DNA from: Io17-Chloro-G2 sp965226915
Lineage (GTDB): Bacteria > Chloroflexota > Dehalococcoidia > Lucifugimonadales > UBA3495
Assembly: GCA_965226915.1 (NCBI GenBank)
Contig: CBDDEJ010000010.1
Coordinates: forward strand, 372,001-436,000
Reading direction: 5' to 3'
DNA length: 64,000 nt
Below the pieces are notes generated by a model, which saw only the letters and a program-made list of their open reading frames with translations, searched no databases and had not been told where the DNA came from. Position numbers and translations under genes: made by a program. Positions 38,309 to 46,681 of this stretch are shown piece after piece (position 1 is the first letter of the stretch; the number at the start of each line of letters is the position of its first letter).

Positions 38309-38884
38309 ATGGCACAACAAGCTCCGAACATAATCGATTTGTACGAAGGCGCAGTCCAGCAGATGTTGCCCGCCTTAGCTGCCATCAGAGCAGACCAGCT
38401 TACCTCCTCAACAGCGTGTTCCGAATGGAATGTTCAAAATTTGATCGTCCACAACATAATAGTGGCGGACTACGTAGCTGGCGTAATCCAAGGCAACAAC
38501 ACCACCAATCCTATGGAGGTAGGCGACCCGCTGCCTGCTCAAGGGGCGGAGGCAGCCTTCGCCGAAGGCACGACTCGGGTTTTAGACATTTTGACGGCCA
38601 CAAATGACTTGGATCAGGCCGTGGAAACCCCATTTGGCTCGATGCCCATCGCCCATTTTCTGATGTTTCCAACGATGGACATCGTTCTCCACAAATGGGA
38701 CTTGGCCAAAGGCACCGGCCAAAGCACCTCCATCGATGCCGGCTTAGCCGAGGCGTGTTTTGGGGCGTTGCAGGGGGTAGCGGACGGGGGCAGGCAGGCC
38801 GGGATCTTTGGCGCCGAAGTGACGGTGCCGATCAGCGCCAGTATTCAGGACAAGCTTCTCGGACTTTCCGGGCGCACCCCTTAG
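38309..38884 (+). CDS. DinB-like protein of the TIGR03086/maleylpyruvate isomerase type
   Basis: A 191-residue protein of the mycothiol-dependent maleylpyruvate isomerase N-terminal/TIGR03086 group. It has the CSEWNVQNLIVHNI segment with the first metal His and HKWDLAKGTG with the DxWD-like Asp and His near residue 130. Ala/Thr-rich helices suit a four-helix bundle. ATG 38309 follows AAAGGAGA, a good ribosome binding site. Members may bind metal and use a low-molecular-weight thiol, but function here is unproven. A strong terminator follows. Confidence 0.82.
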   Translation: MAQQAPNIIDLYEGAVQQMLPALAAIRADQLTSSTACSEWNVQNLIVHNIIVADYVAGVIQGNNTTNPMEVGDPLPAQGAEAAFAEGTTRVLDILTATNDLDQAVETPFGSMPIAHFLMFPTMDIVLHKWDLAKGTGQSTSIDAGLAEACFGALQGVADGGRQAGIFGAEVTVPISASIQDKLLGLSGRTP

Positions 38885-38930
38885 CACCTTGGGGATTCCA
38901 TAGACCCTTCGCTGGACTAAACAGCGGTAA

Positions 38931-38966
38931 AAATAATGGGGGAGATATTAGTCTCCCCCATTATTT
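38931..38966. terminator. Bidirectional intrinsic terminator
   Basis: A perfect 15-bp stem (38931-38945 with 38952-38966, aaataatgggggaga) and 6-base loop tattag, with A-rich and T-rich ends, between the convergent DinB-like and rhomboid genes. It would terminate both. Confidence 0.9.
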
Positions 38967-38974
38967 GCTTATGA

Positions 38975-39532
38975 TTACGCAGTATTGTTTCGACCCTTTC
39001 TGGCGAATCGTGCAGCCACCACACCCGCCAACAATCCGAATAGGTGCGCCTCCCACGAGACGAATCCGGTCGTGGGCAGTACGCCGAACAACAGGCCGCC
39101 GTACAGGAAAATGACCACAACGGCAACTAAGATCGAGACTAGTCTTCGGTCATACCAACCGGCCGCCACCAGGTAGCCGAAATAGCCAAAGACTAGACCA
39201 CTGGCTCCTACGTGTATTGCCGGCCGCCCAAGGAGCCAGACCCCCGCTCCTCCGGCTACGATGATAAACAGAGAAACCCAAATCAACTTCCGGGCGCCCT
39301 GAAGAGCGACGAGCCCTCCTAGAATCAGGAAGGGGACCGTGTTGGAAAAAACATGGTTGAAGTTGGCATGCAGAAATGGGCTTAATGGGATACCTCTTAG
39401 GCCGATTTCCGTGCGCGGCAAGATCCCCCATGTGCTCAGCCTGTGCCCCATTAATCCGTTGAGTATCTCGATGGCCCAGATCATCGACAGAAATCCCACA
39501 ATCAAGAGAATCTTAGATTTCATGTAGATCAT
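38975..39532 (-). CDS. Rhomboid-family intramembrane serine protease
   Basis: A 185-residue membrane protein with about six helices. The catalytic Ser is S111 in HVGASGLVFGY and the His is H163 in SWEAHLFGLLAG. An early helix carries the conserved HANFNHVFSN (about 55-64). It would cleave single-pass membrane proteins within the lipid bilayer. The start is ATG 39532 or the ATG at 39523; no clear ribosome binding site. Its 5' end lies only 2 bases from the start of a truncated ABC transporter frame on the other strand, an odd arrangement that leaves little room for a promoter. Confidence 0.88.
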   Translation of the reverse strand: MIYMKSKILLIVGFLSMIWAIEILNGLMGHRLSTWGILPRTEIGLRGIPLSPFLHANFNHVFSNTVPFLILGGLVALQGARKLIWVSLFIIVAGGAGVWLLGRPAIHVGASGLVFGYFGYLVAAGWYDRRLVSILVAVVVIFLYGGLLFGVLPTTGFVSWEAHLFGLLAGVVAARFARKGRNNTA

Positions 39533-39534
39533 TC

Positions 39535-40155
39535 ATGAGCAACTCTATGGTGATCAACTGGGACATGAACCGCGCCGACATTGCCGAGCGTGTCCAACAA
39601 CTGCTTAAAGACGTGGGCTTGAACGAGTATCACTCCAACCTGTTCCCCCATGAATTCAGCGGTGGGCAAAGGCAAAGGCTGGCCATAGCCAGGGCGTTGT
39701 CTTTGAATCCCAAAGTCATCGTCTTGGACGAACCGGTTTCCGCGCTGGACGTTTCCATCCGCGCCCAGATCATGAACCTGCTCAAGGATTTGCAATCTGA
39801 GTACAACGTCAGCTATTTGCTTATTGCCCACGACCTTGCCACGGTTCGCTACATGTGCACTTGGGTCGCGGTCATGTATCTAAGTCAAATCGTTGAATTG
39901 GCCCCGGTCAAGGAGTTGTTTGAAAACCCACTGCACCCCTACACCAAAGCTCTAATGTCCGCCGCTCTGCCGTCGCATCCCGACACAGTGCAGAACGAAA
40001 TAATCCTGATGGGAGAGGTCCCATCGCCCCTAAACCCGCCTTCGGGTTGCTACTTCCATCCCCGTTGCCCCGTCGCCATGGACCGGTGTTCCGTCGACGT
40101 GACAGAGGCAAAGGAGTCTAGCCCAAATCATTGGGTTTCTTGCCACCTGTATTAG
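39535..40155 (+). pseudogene. 5'-truncated oligopeptide/dipeptide ABC transporter ATPase (OppF/DppF type)
   Basis: The C-terminal two thirds of an OppF/DppF-type ATPase. ABC signature FSGGQRQRLAIARAL, Walker B VIVLDEPVSALD, switch His in LIAHDLATVRYM and the oligopeptide-specific C-terminal motif PSGCYFHPRCPVA are present. The Walker A (P-loop) half is missing: homology begins at about PLVINWDMNRADIAERV. Without ATP binding it cannot work. The break lies directly next to the rhomboid gene start, with no mobile element at the junction. Confidence 0.85.
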
Positions 40156-40541
40156 GAATTGATATCCGTTGATATAACCCGGCAGCAGACCGCACTGCGG
40201 GCGTCGCGTTCACTTTGGCTTTCCGATAACGCCGATAACGCCGAATCAAGCATCCGGTGTAAATTGTGGCAACGGCCCACGGTGGGGCAACCAGCACCGG
40301 TTAATTGATTCCAGCGAGAAAGGTTTGCTCACCGGAGTGCGATATACCTGTGCCACGAAATAATTGGCCGGATTGATAATTCCGGTCCCATCCTCGTAAG
40401 TGTGAGGCAAGATTAGTGCCGTACCGGCGGCAAGAATCAAGGCCACGAGAGCTACTCGTGGCCTTGATGTCCCTCCAATCACCGGCGAAATGAAGGAGGG
40501 CGCGTTTGCTTTCTAACCAGTTAATATTTCCGGCATTAAGC
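40156..40541. other. Intergenic region with one strong hairpin
   Basis: No well-supported gene. A 78-residue minus-strand frame (40246-40482) with a hydrophobic N-terminus (VALVALILAAGTALILP) exists, but it lacks a ribosome binding site and a perfect hairpin runs through its start region. Confidence 0.45.
40437..40467. terminator. Perfect 13-bp hairpin, candidate terminator
   Basis: tcaaggccacgag pairs perfectly with ctcgtggccttga across a 5-base loop (40450-40454). It lies about 75 bases beyond the stop of the minus-strand repeat-protein gene (40542). The T-run is weak on both strands, so termination is plausible but not certain. Confidence 0.5.
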
Positions 40542-41192
40542 TTAGTTTTGGATTTCCAGATTCTCTTCGCTCATGCCGTCTAGTCCAGCGACGGTGACGC
40601 TGGTGGTGACCAACTCGCGGTTCTCTTCGCTCATGCCGTCATAGCCGGCGACGCTGAAGCTGGAGGCCACAAACTCGAGGTTTTCTTCGCTCATATCGCC
40701 ATATCCCGCGACGGTGACGCTGGTGGCAACAAACTCGCGGTTTTCTTCGCTCATCCCGTCATAGCCGGCGACGGTGAAGCTGGAGGCTACAAACTCGCGG
40801 TTCTCTTCGCTCATGCCGTCTAGTCCCGCGACGGTGATGCTGGAGGCCACAAACTCGAGGTTTTCTTCGCTCATACCGCCATATCCCGCGACGGTGACGC
40901 TGGTGGCAACAAACTCGCGGTTCTCTTCGCTCATGTCTCCGTAACCCGTCACGGTTGTGGTCTCCGAAATCGACGCCGCCACCGCTGCGGTCAATGCCAG
41001 CCCCAGGACCGCGCCAGCAACCAATTTCCCGATGTTTTTGCTTCCGAATTTTTTGCCTAACCCGGTGATCTTATTGATGTTGTTTTCGTTTTTCATTTCG
41101 CCGTCCCTCTTTGCTTCATTATTTTTCTGGTTCGCCGCGTTCTGGTCGTTCTGGTTGTTCTGGTTGTTCTGGTTGTTCGCCGTCGCCGTCAT
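40542..41192 (-). CDS. Novel single-pass membrane protein with seven 20-residue repeats
   Basis: A 216-residue protein. In order: an Asn/Gln-rich N-terminus (about 5-30, NNQNNQNDQNAANQ), a basic linker (KNNEAKRDGEMKNENN, then KKFGSKNIGK), one hydrophobic helix (LVAGAVLGLALTAAVAASI, about 70-88) and then seven tandem repeats of about 20 residues to the C-terminus. Consensus: S/T-x-T-V-A-G-x-D/G-x-MSEEN-R/L-E-F-V-A-S/T. With the basic side inward, the repeats would face the outside. ATG 41192 has GGAGG five bases upstream, decisive against an earlier start. No known family recognised. The MSEEN acidic turn recurs in every unit. Confidence 0.7.
   Translation of the reverse strand: MTATANNQNNQNNQNDQNAANQKNNEAKRDGEMKNENNINKITGLGKKFGSKNIGKLVAGAVLGLALTAAVAASISETTTVTGYGDMSEENREFVATSVTVAGYGGMSEENLEFVASSITVAGLDGMSEENREFVASSFTVAGYDGMSEENREFVATSVTVAGYGDMSEENLEFVASSFSVAGYDGMSEENRELVTTSVTVAGLDGMSEENLEIQN
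40561..40980 (-). repeat. Seven tandem 60-bp units
   Basis: Units begin at 40561 and every 60 bases to 40921 (the last is diverged in its second half). Conservation is highest in ttctcttcgctcat. The units fall into at least two alternating subtypes (Arg or Leu after MSEEN; YDG, LDG, YGD or YGG before it), suggesting duplication of blocks. The period is exactly in frame. Confidence 0.95.
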
Positions 41193-41975
41193 GATTTCCT
41201 CCGCCGCATTTCTTATTGGCATCATGTTAGGTCTAGTGGGCAGGGCGGCACATGACGGAAATCCGGCATTTTTGAAAACCGGGCATCTTCGGGTTTTTCG
41301 GGCGCCATAGTGAGAATTCACTATGCCCTTGTCTGGAGCAGTACGGTGAACGAGACGAACAGGCGTGGAACACGACTGGGGTAATGGCCCCCGATTATGG
41401 TGTCATTGGTCAAGGAGGAGGAACGGGAAAGGCTGCGGGAGATCCAGTGGGGTTTGAGCGGTTCGGAACTCGCAGTTAGCCGGCGCCGGTAAGGCCGCGC
41501 AACGCCGCGTATGTGGCCGCCTCGGTGCGGTAGGCTGCGCCGGTTTTACTTATTAAGTTGGTCAGGATCCGCCCAACCTCCCGTGCCGGAGCTACTAGTT
41601 GAAATTGGCAATGGGTTGCTAGAAACTCGGACGGAAACCCCGATTCTCTCCAAGCTGCCGTTTTCTTAGCGACGATTGTCGATGTAACAGTGGGTTCTTG
41701 AACCGTATTACAGACACTATCATGCCACATAAGACTATAATACGTCTGTCTGGCGTAGCGCGAAACCCGGCCAATGGCTTTCCGGCCAGACCTCTAGGCC
41801 AATATCTCCAACATGTGGCGGTCAATGGAACCTATGCAACACCAAACCCATAGTGGACGTAGTTGTGTCCGAAAGCCTTCATCCGAAGACCCTCAAAGGA
41901 ATCGGCGCTGGTGCTAGTGGCAAATGCCTGGTTAATCGCCGCCTTCTTTTCTAACTTCTATACCCTGGCATGGAG
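41193..41975. other. Intergenic region holding one MITE-A copy
   Basis: No supported gene. Apart from the 171-bp element at 41623-41793, the sequence shows no recognisable coding signal or RNA. Confidence 0.5.
41623..41793. mobile_element. 171-bp non-autonomous element (MITE-A), copy 4
   Basis: 171 bp between CTAG at 41619-41622 and 41794-41797. Nearly identical to copy 1. The only copy of the family here that stands alone in intergenic DNA. Confidence 0.9.
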
Positions 41976-43166
41976 CTAACGAGCGGCAATAGGATAAGCC
42001 CGGAGGGCATTGTCCCACAGTATTTTGCGCTTGCTTTCCATCGATACCCTTGGAAGATCGATCAAATCCTGCTTGGCTCTAAAGTACTTCCTGCCCTCGG
42101 GGTGGCCGAAGTCGGTGGCGCCGACGATGACGTGATCGCCGATGGCCTCAATCAAATCCTCGATTCCCGGATCGTCCTGGTCCGCCGCGACGAAACACTG
42201 GCGCTGGAAATATTCCACCGGGGTATGGTTGAGACCTTGAATCTTCAGCCGCCGCGTGCCGCCTTGAATGCCGGCCTCCAAGCGGTCGGGCCAGAAAGCA
42301 GCCCAGCCGCACCCCGACTCCAAGAAAACCAGCTTTAGCCCAGGATGGCGTTCCAGCACCCCGCCCATGATGAAGGCGGTGCACGCTAACATGCTGCCCA
42401 TGACAAAGGAAACCGTCGTTCGGCAATTTTTCAGGCCCGGTAAATAGTCGAGCAAGCCGGCGTCAAATGGATGATTGGAACTGGGATGAAGTCCAATGGG
42501 CACACCGAGCTCAGCGCAGGTCTCCCACAGAACATCGCATTTCTCATCGTACAGGCGAAGATTAGGGACCGGGGCCGGGTTCAAATGCACCGCTTTGAAA
42601 TCGTACTCGTTTACGCAACGCCGCACTTCGGCCGCAGCCGCGGCAGGGTCCCTCAGGTCGACTGACGCGGCGCCGCAGGCGCCCTGTCCTATATCACGGC
42701 AAAAGTCTCCCAACCAACGATTGTAAGCCCGGCGGATGGCGGCGGCGGTTTCACCGTCCATTTCGGCCACTCCGGTAGTCCAAAACCCAGCCGTTGGATA
42801 AAGGATCATGTGGTCCACGCCACATTCGTCCATCACCTCACGGTAGGCGCTGGGTGGGAAGTCCTGGTCTGCCCACTTTCCGTAGGCTCGGTCCAACTCA
42901 TCAAGGTCCCGGTCTTGGAAGTTGTTAGTTGCCGCATTCAGGTCTCGTTGGCCAAACGGCCGCTGGCCCATTACCTCAAGCTCCAGCTCAAATTTCAACG
43001 AATTCTCTTTGCCGGCGTCTAAAGGAATAGAACCGGGGCCGGTTTCTCTGACCCACCTGACATGTCCCTTAATCAGATGCCGGTATTTCTTTTCCAGGTA
43101 TTCTTCCCATATCCCTTCGGGCTCAAGGACGTGCGCGTCGCCATCGATGAATTTAAGTGTCTCCAT
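41976..43166 (-). CDS. Amidohydrolase-2 family metal-dependent hydrolase/decarboxylase
   Basis: A 396-residue TIM-barrel hydrolase of the amidohydrolase-2 family (ACMS decarboxylase/gamma-resorcylate decarboxylase relatives). Visible: FIDGDAHVLEP (N-terminal metal site, DxH form), LHPSSNHP mid-protein (metal His), LESGCGWAAFWPDR and VGATDFGHPEG (catalytic Asp). The ATG at 43166 follows GAGAGGA and is preferred over a start nine residues earlier. Several members decarboxylate or hydrolyse ring-cleavage products; the specific substrate is unknown. Confidence 0.85.
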   Translation of the reverse strand: METLKFIDGDAHVLEPEGIWEEYLEKKYRHLIKGHVRWVRETGPGSIPLDAGKENSLKFELELEVMGQRPFGQRDLNAATNNFQDRDLDELDRAYGKWADQDFPPSAYREVMDECGVDHMILYPTAGFWTTGVAEMDGETAAAIRRAYNRWLGDFCRDIGQGACGAASVDLRDPAAAAAEVRRCVNEYDFKAVHLNPAPVPNLRLYDEKCDVLWETCAELGVPIGLHPSSNHPFDAGLLDYLPGLKNCRTTVSFVMGSMLACTAFIMGGVLERHPGLKLVFLESGCGWAAFWPDRLEAGIQGGTRRLKIQGLNHTPVEYFQRQCFVAADQDDPGIEDLIEAIGDHVIVGATDFGHPEGRKYFRAKQDLIDLPRVSMESKRKILWDNALRAYPIAAR

Positions 43167-43385
43167 GATTCCTCTCTCGCTGACATTTGCCATTTAGCAT
43201 TCCGCCACAAGCCGGACTGGGCCAGGTATGTCTCATCTAAGGTGTCTCGTGGGCATAGATCAAGAGTAGTCAGGACCCAGATGCCGTGTCAACAACGGCA
43301 TCTCAGCCGCTTTTGAAATCTCGATCTGGGCCCGGGCGGATCATGCCAGGAGCGAACACGACTACATTTACTGACCGTCGCCTTG

Positions 43386-44195
43386 TTAACCAGAGTCAAT
43401 CTTTCCCACCAAGTCCCTAACCCTCGCTGCCAACAAGTCCGGGATTTCGACTTTCATGTTGTGTCCCACGCCTTCGAAGGTCTGTAAGGTGGCGTTTGGA
43501 ATCTGTCGAGCCATCAGGATTTGGACTTCTGGGGGAGTAATCTCGTCCTGAGCGGCCGCCAATATCAGGGTGGGCGCCGAAATCCGGGGCAGTAACGGGG
43601 AAAGATCTTCTTTCAAAAGACAATCTTGAAGGGCCAATACCACCTCAGCCGCAGTTTTTCCACCTTCAGAAGCGTACCACTCCACCAGGCCGGGTTCGGC
43701 CTGAGGACCAAACCTTTTCTGGGCGTCGGATAGCAACCAGGCTTTCGTGCCATTTTCCTCCAGTGTCCGCCGCCACATTCCGGCGTCGATTCCCGCTCCC
43801 ATTTGGGCCAGTTTGGGGGTGGATGCAACCAGGCTGAGACTGTGGAGCCGCTGAGGGAAATCGTGGGCGAAGCGCAGGCTAATTATGCCTCCGGCGGATG
43901 CGCCCACCAGGTGAACTTTCTCTATTTCTAAGCTGTCCAAAACCGCAGCTATGTCGGCGGCCAATCCTGGCAACGAGAAGGTTCCTTCGGGAGACGGCTC
44001 GCTGCCGGCATGACCGCGCATGTCGAAACGCAGCACCCGGTGGTGGCGAGCCAGCGTAGGGACCCAGGCCCGCCAACGGTGCAGGTTCCCCGCCGCCGCA
44101 TGGTGCAGCATCACAACGCTTTTAGCCTGCCATGGGTCGGAATAGTCGTCCATATGGTAGTGGAATCGGGTTCCATTTATCTGAACATACGGCAT
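43386..44195 (-). CDS. Alpha/beta hydrolase
   Basis: A 269-residue alpha/beta-fold hydrolase. The nucleophile elbow is GASAG (98-102) with S100, the acid is in LILAAAQDEITP and the His in FEGVGHNMKVE. An HHAAAGN segment near residue 31 supplies the oxyanion-hole region. Related to enol-lactone and epoxide-type hydrolases of aromatic degradation, but specificity is not readable. It follows the amidohydrolase-2 gene's promoter side (same strand, about 220 bases apart). Confidence 0.85.
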   Translation of the reverse strand: MPYVQINGTRFHYHMDDYSDPWQAKSVVMLHHAAAGNLHRWRAWVPTLARHHRVLRFDMRGHAGSEPSPEGTFSLPGLAADIAAVLDSLEIEKVHLVGASAGGIISLRFAHDFPQRLHSLSLVASTPKLAQMGAGIDAGMWRRTLEENGTKAWLLSDAQKRFGPQAEPGLVEWYASEGGKTAAEVVLALQDCLLKEDLSPLLPRISAPTLILAAAQDEITPPEVQILMARQIPNATLQTFEGVGHNMKVEIPDLLAARVRDLVGKIDSG

Positions 44196-44247
44196 TTCAT
44201 AGCCCTCTGTTGCTCTCGGGTCTCAGTAGGCCGCCACGATATTCCTG

Positions 44248-44580
44248 ATGATCACCATCGGAACTCAATGGTCAGCCGAGCGGGTATTCGATCTCGGGAC
44301 CTTGGCCATCTTAGCTTTGGGAATGGTGGCGTTTTCGTTGGGCACGATCGGAGGGATTTTGTTCGCCAAATTCATGAACTTGCTTGTCAAGGACAAGATC
44401 AACCCACTCATCGGATCGGCCGGGGTGTCGGCGGTGCCCATGGCGGCCCGGATATCGCATAAACTGGGGCAAGAGGCCGACCCGAACAACTTCCTGCTCC
44501 CCCGCGCCATGGGTCCCAACGTGGCGGGTGTCATCGGTTCCGCCGTTGTCGCAGGGGTGTTTATATCGATACTGGCCTAG
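44248..44580 (+). pseudogene. 3' remnant of a sodium-pumping decarboxylase beta subunit (OadB/GcdB type)
   Basis: Only the last 110 or so residues of the approximately 400-residue membrane beta subunit remain: LGTLAILALGMVAFSLGTIGG, then KINPLIGSAGVSAVPMAAR, GQEADPNNFLLPRAMGPN and VAGVIGSAVVAGV. These match the conserved C-terminal helices of oxaloacetate/glutaconyl-CoA decarboxylase beta subunits. The sodium-channel region and the alpha and gamma subunits are absent. As with the OppF remnant, the break abuts the 5' end of an oppositely oriented gene. Confidence 0.85.
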
Positions 44581-44623
44581 CGACTGGCCTAACGCCGATA
44601 GGCCTAGTTGAAGTCTCCGCTGC

Positions 44624-46300
44624 TTAAGGCGCCCACGGTATTGGAGATTCACTATCCGCAGGGTCTGTGACGACGTCTACCACGGCGGGCCGGCCGCATG
44701 CTAACGCCATGTCCAAGGCGGCCTTGATTTCGCCCGGTTGGTCCACTCGAATGCCGTAGGCGCCCATCGCCTCGGCCACCTTGGCCATGTCTATGTCGTT
44801 GAACTCCCACAGGTCGGCTGAGTCCGCGCCAGGCACGTTATGGTAAGCACGGTCGTCGCCTCGCTTGTCTTGAAGCAATCCGTGGTTGTTATTGACTACA
44901 ATCACCACTGGGATGTTGTAACGCACCGCGGTTTCCAGTTCGGCGATGTGGTACATGAACCCGCCGTCGCCGGTGAAGCACACGACGGGCCTGTCGGGTA
45001 AGGCGCATTTGACGCCTATGGCTCCGGAGAGTCCCCAGCCAAGGGACCCCGCACAGCGGATGTAGTCTTGACCGGCGTGGTTCAGGTCCACCATGGACCC
45101 TGTCCAAATGCCGGCGTGACCGGTGTCGGCAACCAACACCGCATTGTCCGGAAGGAACTGGGTCAGCTCATTGCAGAGCCTTTCCGGAATTATGGGCTCC
45201 GCCTCTGAGTTTGCTCTGGGGGCAACCTCTTCCCTCCATTGCCGCACCAACTCTTGGGCGCGAGACACCCAATCACTCCGGCTCCCGATGGGTTCCAGAG
45301 CCTCAATTAGCTTGCGGACTGTAGCCTTGGCGTCGCCGTGTAACGATACTTCGTTAGGATAGCTGCGCCCCAATTCTGAGGGATCGATGTCGATCTGGAT
45401 CACGGGTGTGCCCGGGGCGGGTACTCTCCACTCGTTGGTCACCTGGCTACCCGTGTGGCTTCCTATGTAGATTACAAGGTCGGACTCGGCCACGACACGG
45501 TTAGCGCACCATCGGGAATACGACCCGACGACTCCGACAGATAACGGATGGTTGTCGGCGATTGCGCCCTTGGCGTTCAGTGACGTGGCGACCGGGATCG
45601 ACAACATCTCAGCCAACTCGACGACTTCTTGTTGGGCCTGAGACGAAGTGACTCCTCCTCCCGCGACGATCACAGGCCGATGGGCTCTCGACAGCACCTG
45701 GGCGGCCTGTCGAACCGTATCTGGCGAAGCCTCCGGGCGAAACGCCGGACGCTTGGTAAAAGATTCCTCGAATACGAATTCAAGGTCGGCTTCACTTTGC
45801 ATGATTACGTTTCCCGCCATACCTTGGAGGTCAAGATGCACCGGCTTAGAGGCGCCCGAAGTGGCCTCCCTGAACGCTTGCCGGAGAAGGTGAGGAAATT
45901 GTTCCACTTGGTCTACTGATCCGCTGAACTTAGTCACAGAGGCGAAAGGTCTAGAATGTTCGATTTCCTGATAGGCGTTCTTATGCTGTTCCATGGGTGT
46001 CTTGCGGCCGGTCATTGCGATCACAGGAGATAATGCCAAGAAAGGGTCCTGCAGGCCCGCCGCCAAGTTGGCCGCGCCAACCGATTGAGCGAAACAAATT
46101 CCCGGCCGGTTGGTGGCCCGAGCGTAACCGTCGGCCATGTATGCCGCGGCCTTTTCCCCGTGGGTCACGATGCTTTTGACTCCCAACACGCTTAACTCAG
46201 CTAGCCCTTCACGGACTACCGCGGGAGCAACAAAAACGTGAGTAACCCCGTATGCTTTGAGTGCTTGGGCCATGAACTTCGCACCGGTTGTCTGCGCCAT
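44624..46300 (-). CDS. Thiamine-diphosphate-dependent enzyme (acetolactate synthase-like)
   Basis: A 558-residue ThDP enzyme of the acetohydroxyacid synthase/oxalyl-CoA decarboxylase superfamily. The N-terminal domain carries the cofactor-activating Glu, E49, in THGEKAAAYMADGYAR. The C-terminal ThDP/Mg motif begins GDGGFMYH and ends NNNHG. The middle FAD/nucleotide-like domain (VIVAGGGVTSSQAQQE) is present. There is no regulatory subunit gene next to it, so biosynthetic AHAS is less likely than a catabolic decarboxylase or ligase. Start ATG at 46300. Confidence 0.87.
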   Translation of the reverse strand: MAQTTGAKFMAQALKAYGVTHVFVAPAVVREGLAELSVLGVKSIVTHGEKAAAYMADGYARATNRPGICFAQSVGAANLAAGLQDPFLALSPVIAMTGRKTPMEQHKNAYQEIEHSRPFASVTKFSGSVDQVEQFPHLLRQAFREATSGASKPVHLDLQGMAGNVIMQSEADLEFVFEESFTKRPAFRPEASPDTVRQAAQVLSRAHRPVIVAGGGVTSSQAQQEVVELAEMLSIPVATSLNAKGAIADNHPLSVGVVGSYSRWCANRVVAESDLVIYIGSHTGSQVTNEWRVPAPGTPVIQIDIDPSELGRSYPNEVSLHGDAKATVRKLIEALEPIGSRSDWVSRAQELVRQWREEVAPRANSEAEPIIPERLCNELTQFLPDNAVLVADTGHAGIWTGSMVDLNHAGQDYIRCAGSLGWGLSGAIGVKCALPDRPVVCFTGDGGFMYHIAELETAVRYNIPVVIVVNNNHGLLQDKRGDDRAYHNVPGADSADLWEFNDIDMAKVAEAMGAYGIRVDQPGEIKAALDMALACGRPAVVDVVTDPADSESPIPWAP

Positions 46301-46681
46301 CCCTATGCCTCCAGGTGACTGGGTCCCAATATCAGTCTAGATACGTCTCTTATCTCAAGGGGCCAGGGTAGAAGGGCTCGAATGCCTTGTCAACCATGCA
46401 TCCAGCGCAGGGAATTTCCGGATCAACTCTGGCGCCGAGAGTCGCCTATGCCCGTCAAGAAGACGTGGGGCCGTGGGCGCCAGAATCCCGAGTCTAGATT
46501 TCTTTGGGCGAGTGGCCTGATCCGTTACGACTATTCGTGCATGGTTGGCCGTTGCGGCCGATTTCGGGATTTGGGATCCCTCCATGGCGGAAGCGGACGC
46601 CCGGACTCTCCCATAGAAGAATCCGGAGAAGAATCCGGGCGTGGGTAGTAGCAGGGGCCAAAAATGCTTCAAGCCGCGGGG
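46301..46681. other. Intergenic stretch without recognised features
   Basis: No supported gene, RNA or repeat seen between the ThDP-enzyme gene and the VOC gene. Several short frames on both strands have no coding character. Confidence 0.4.

Noticed and set aside
40246..40482. 78-residue minus-strand frame with a hydrophobic N-terminus
   Set aside because: No ribosome binding site and a perfect 13-bp hairpin lies within its 5' part, better explained as a terminator region.
40561..40980. Seven regularly spaced repeats considered as a CRISPR array
   Set aside because: Period is an exact in-frame 60 bp with coding-type variation; no constant repeat alternating with unique spacers.
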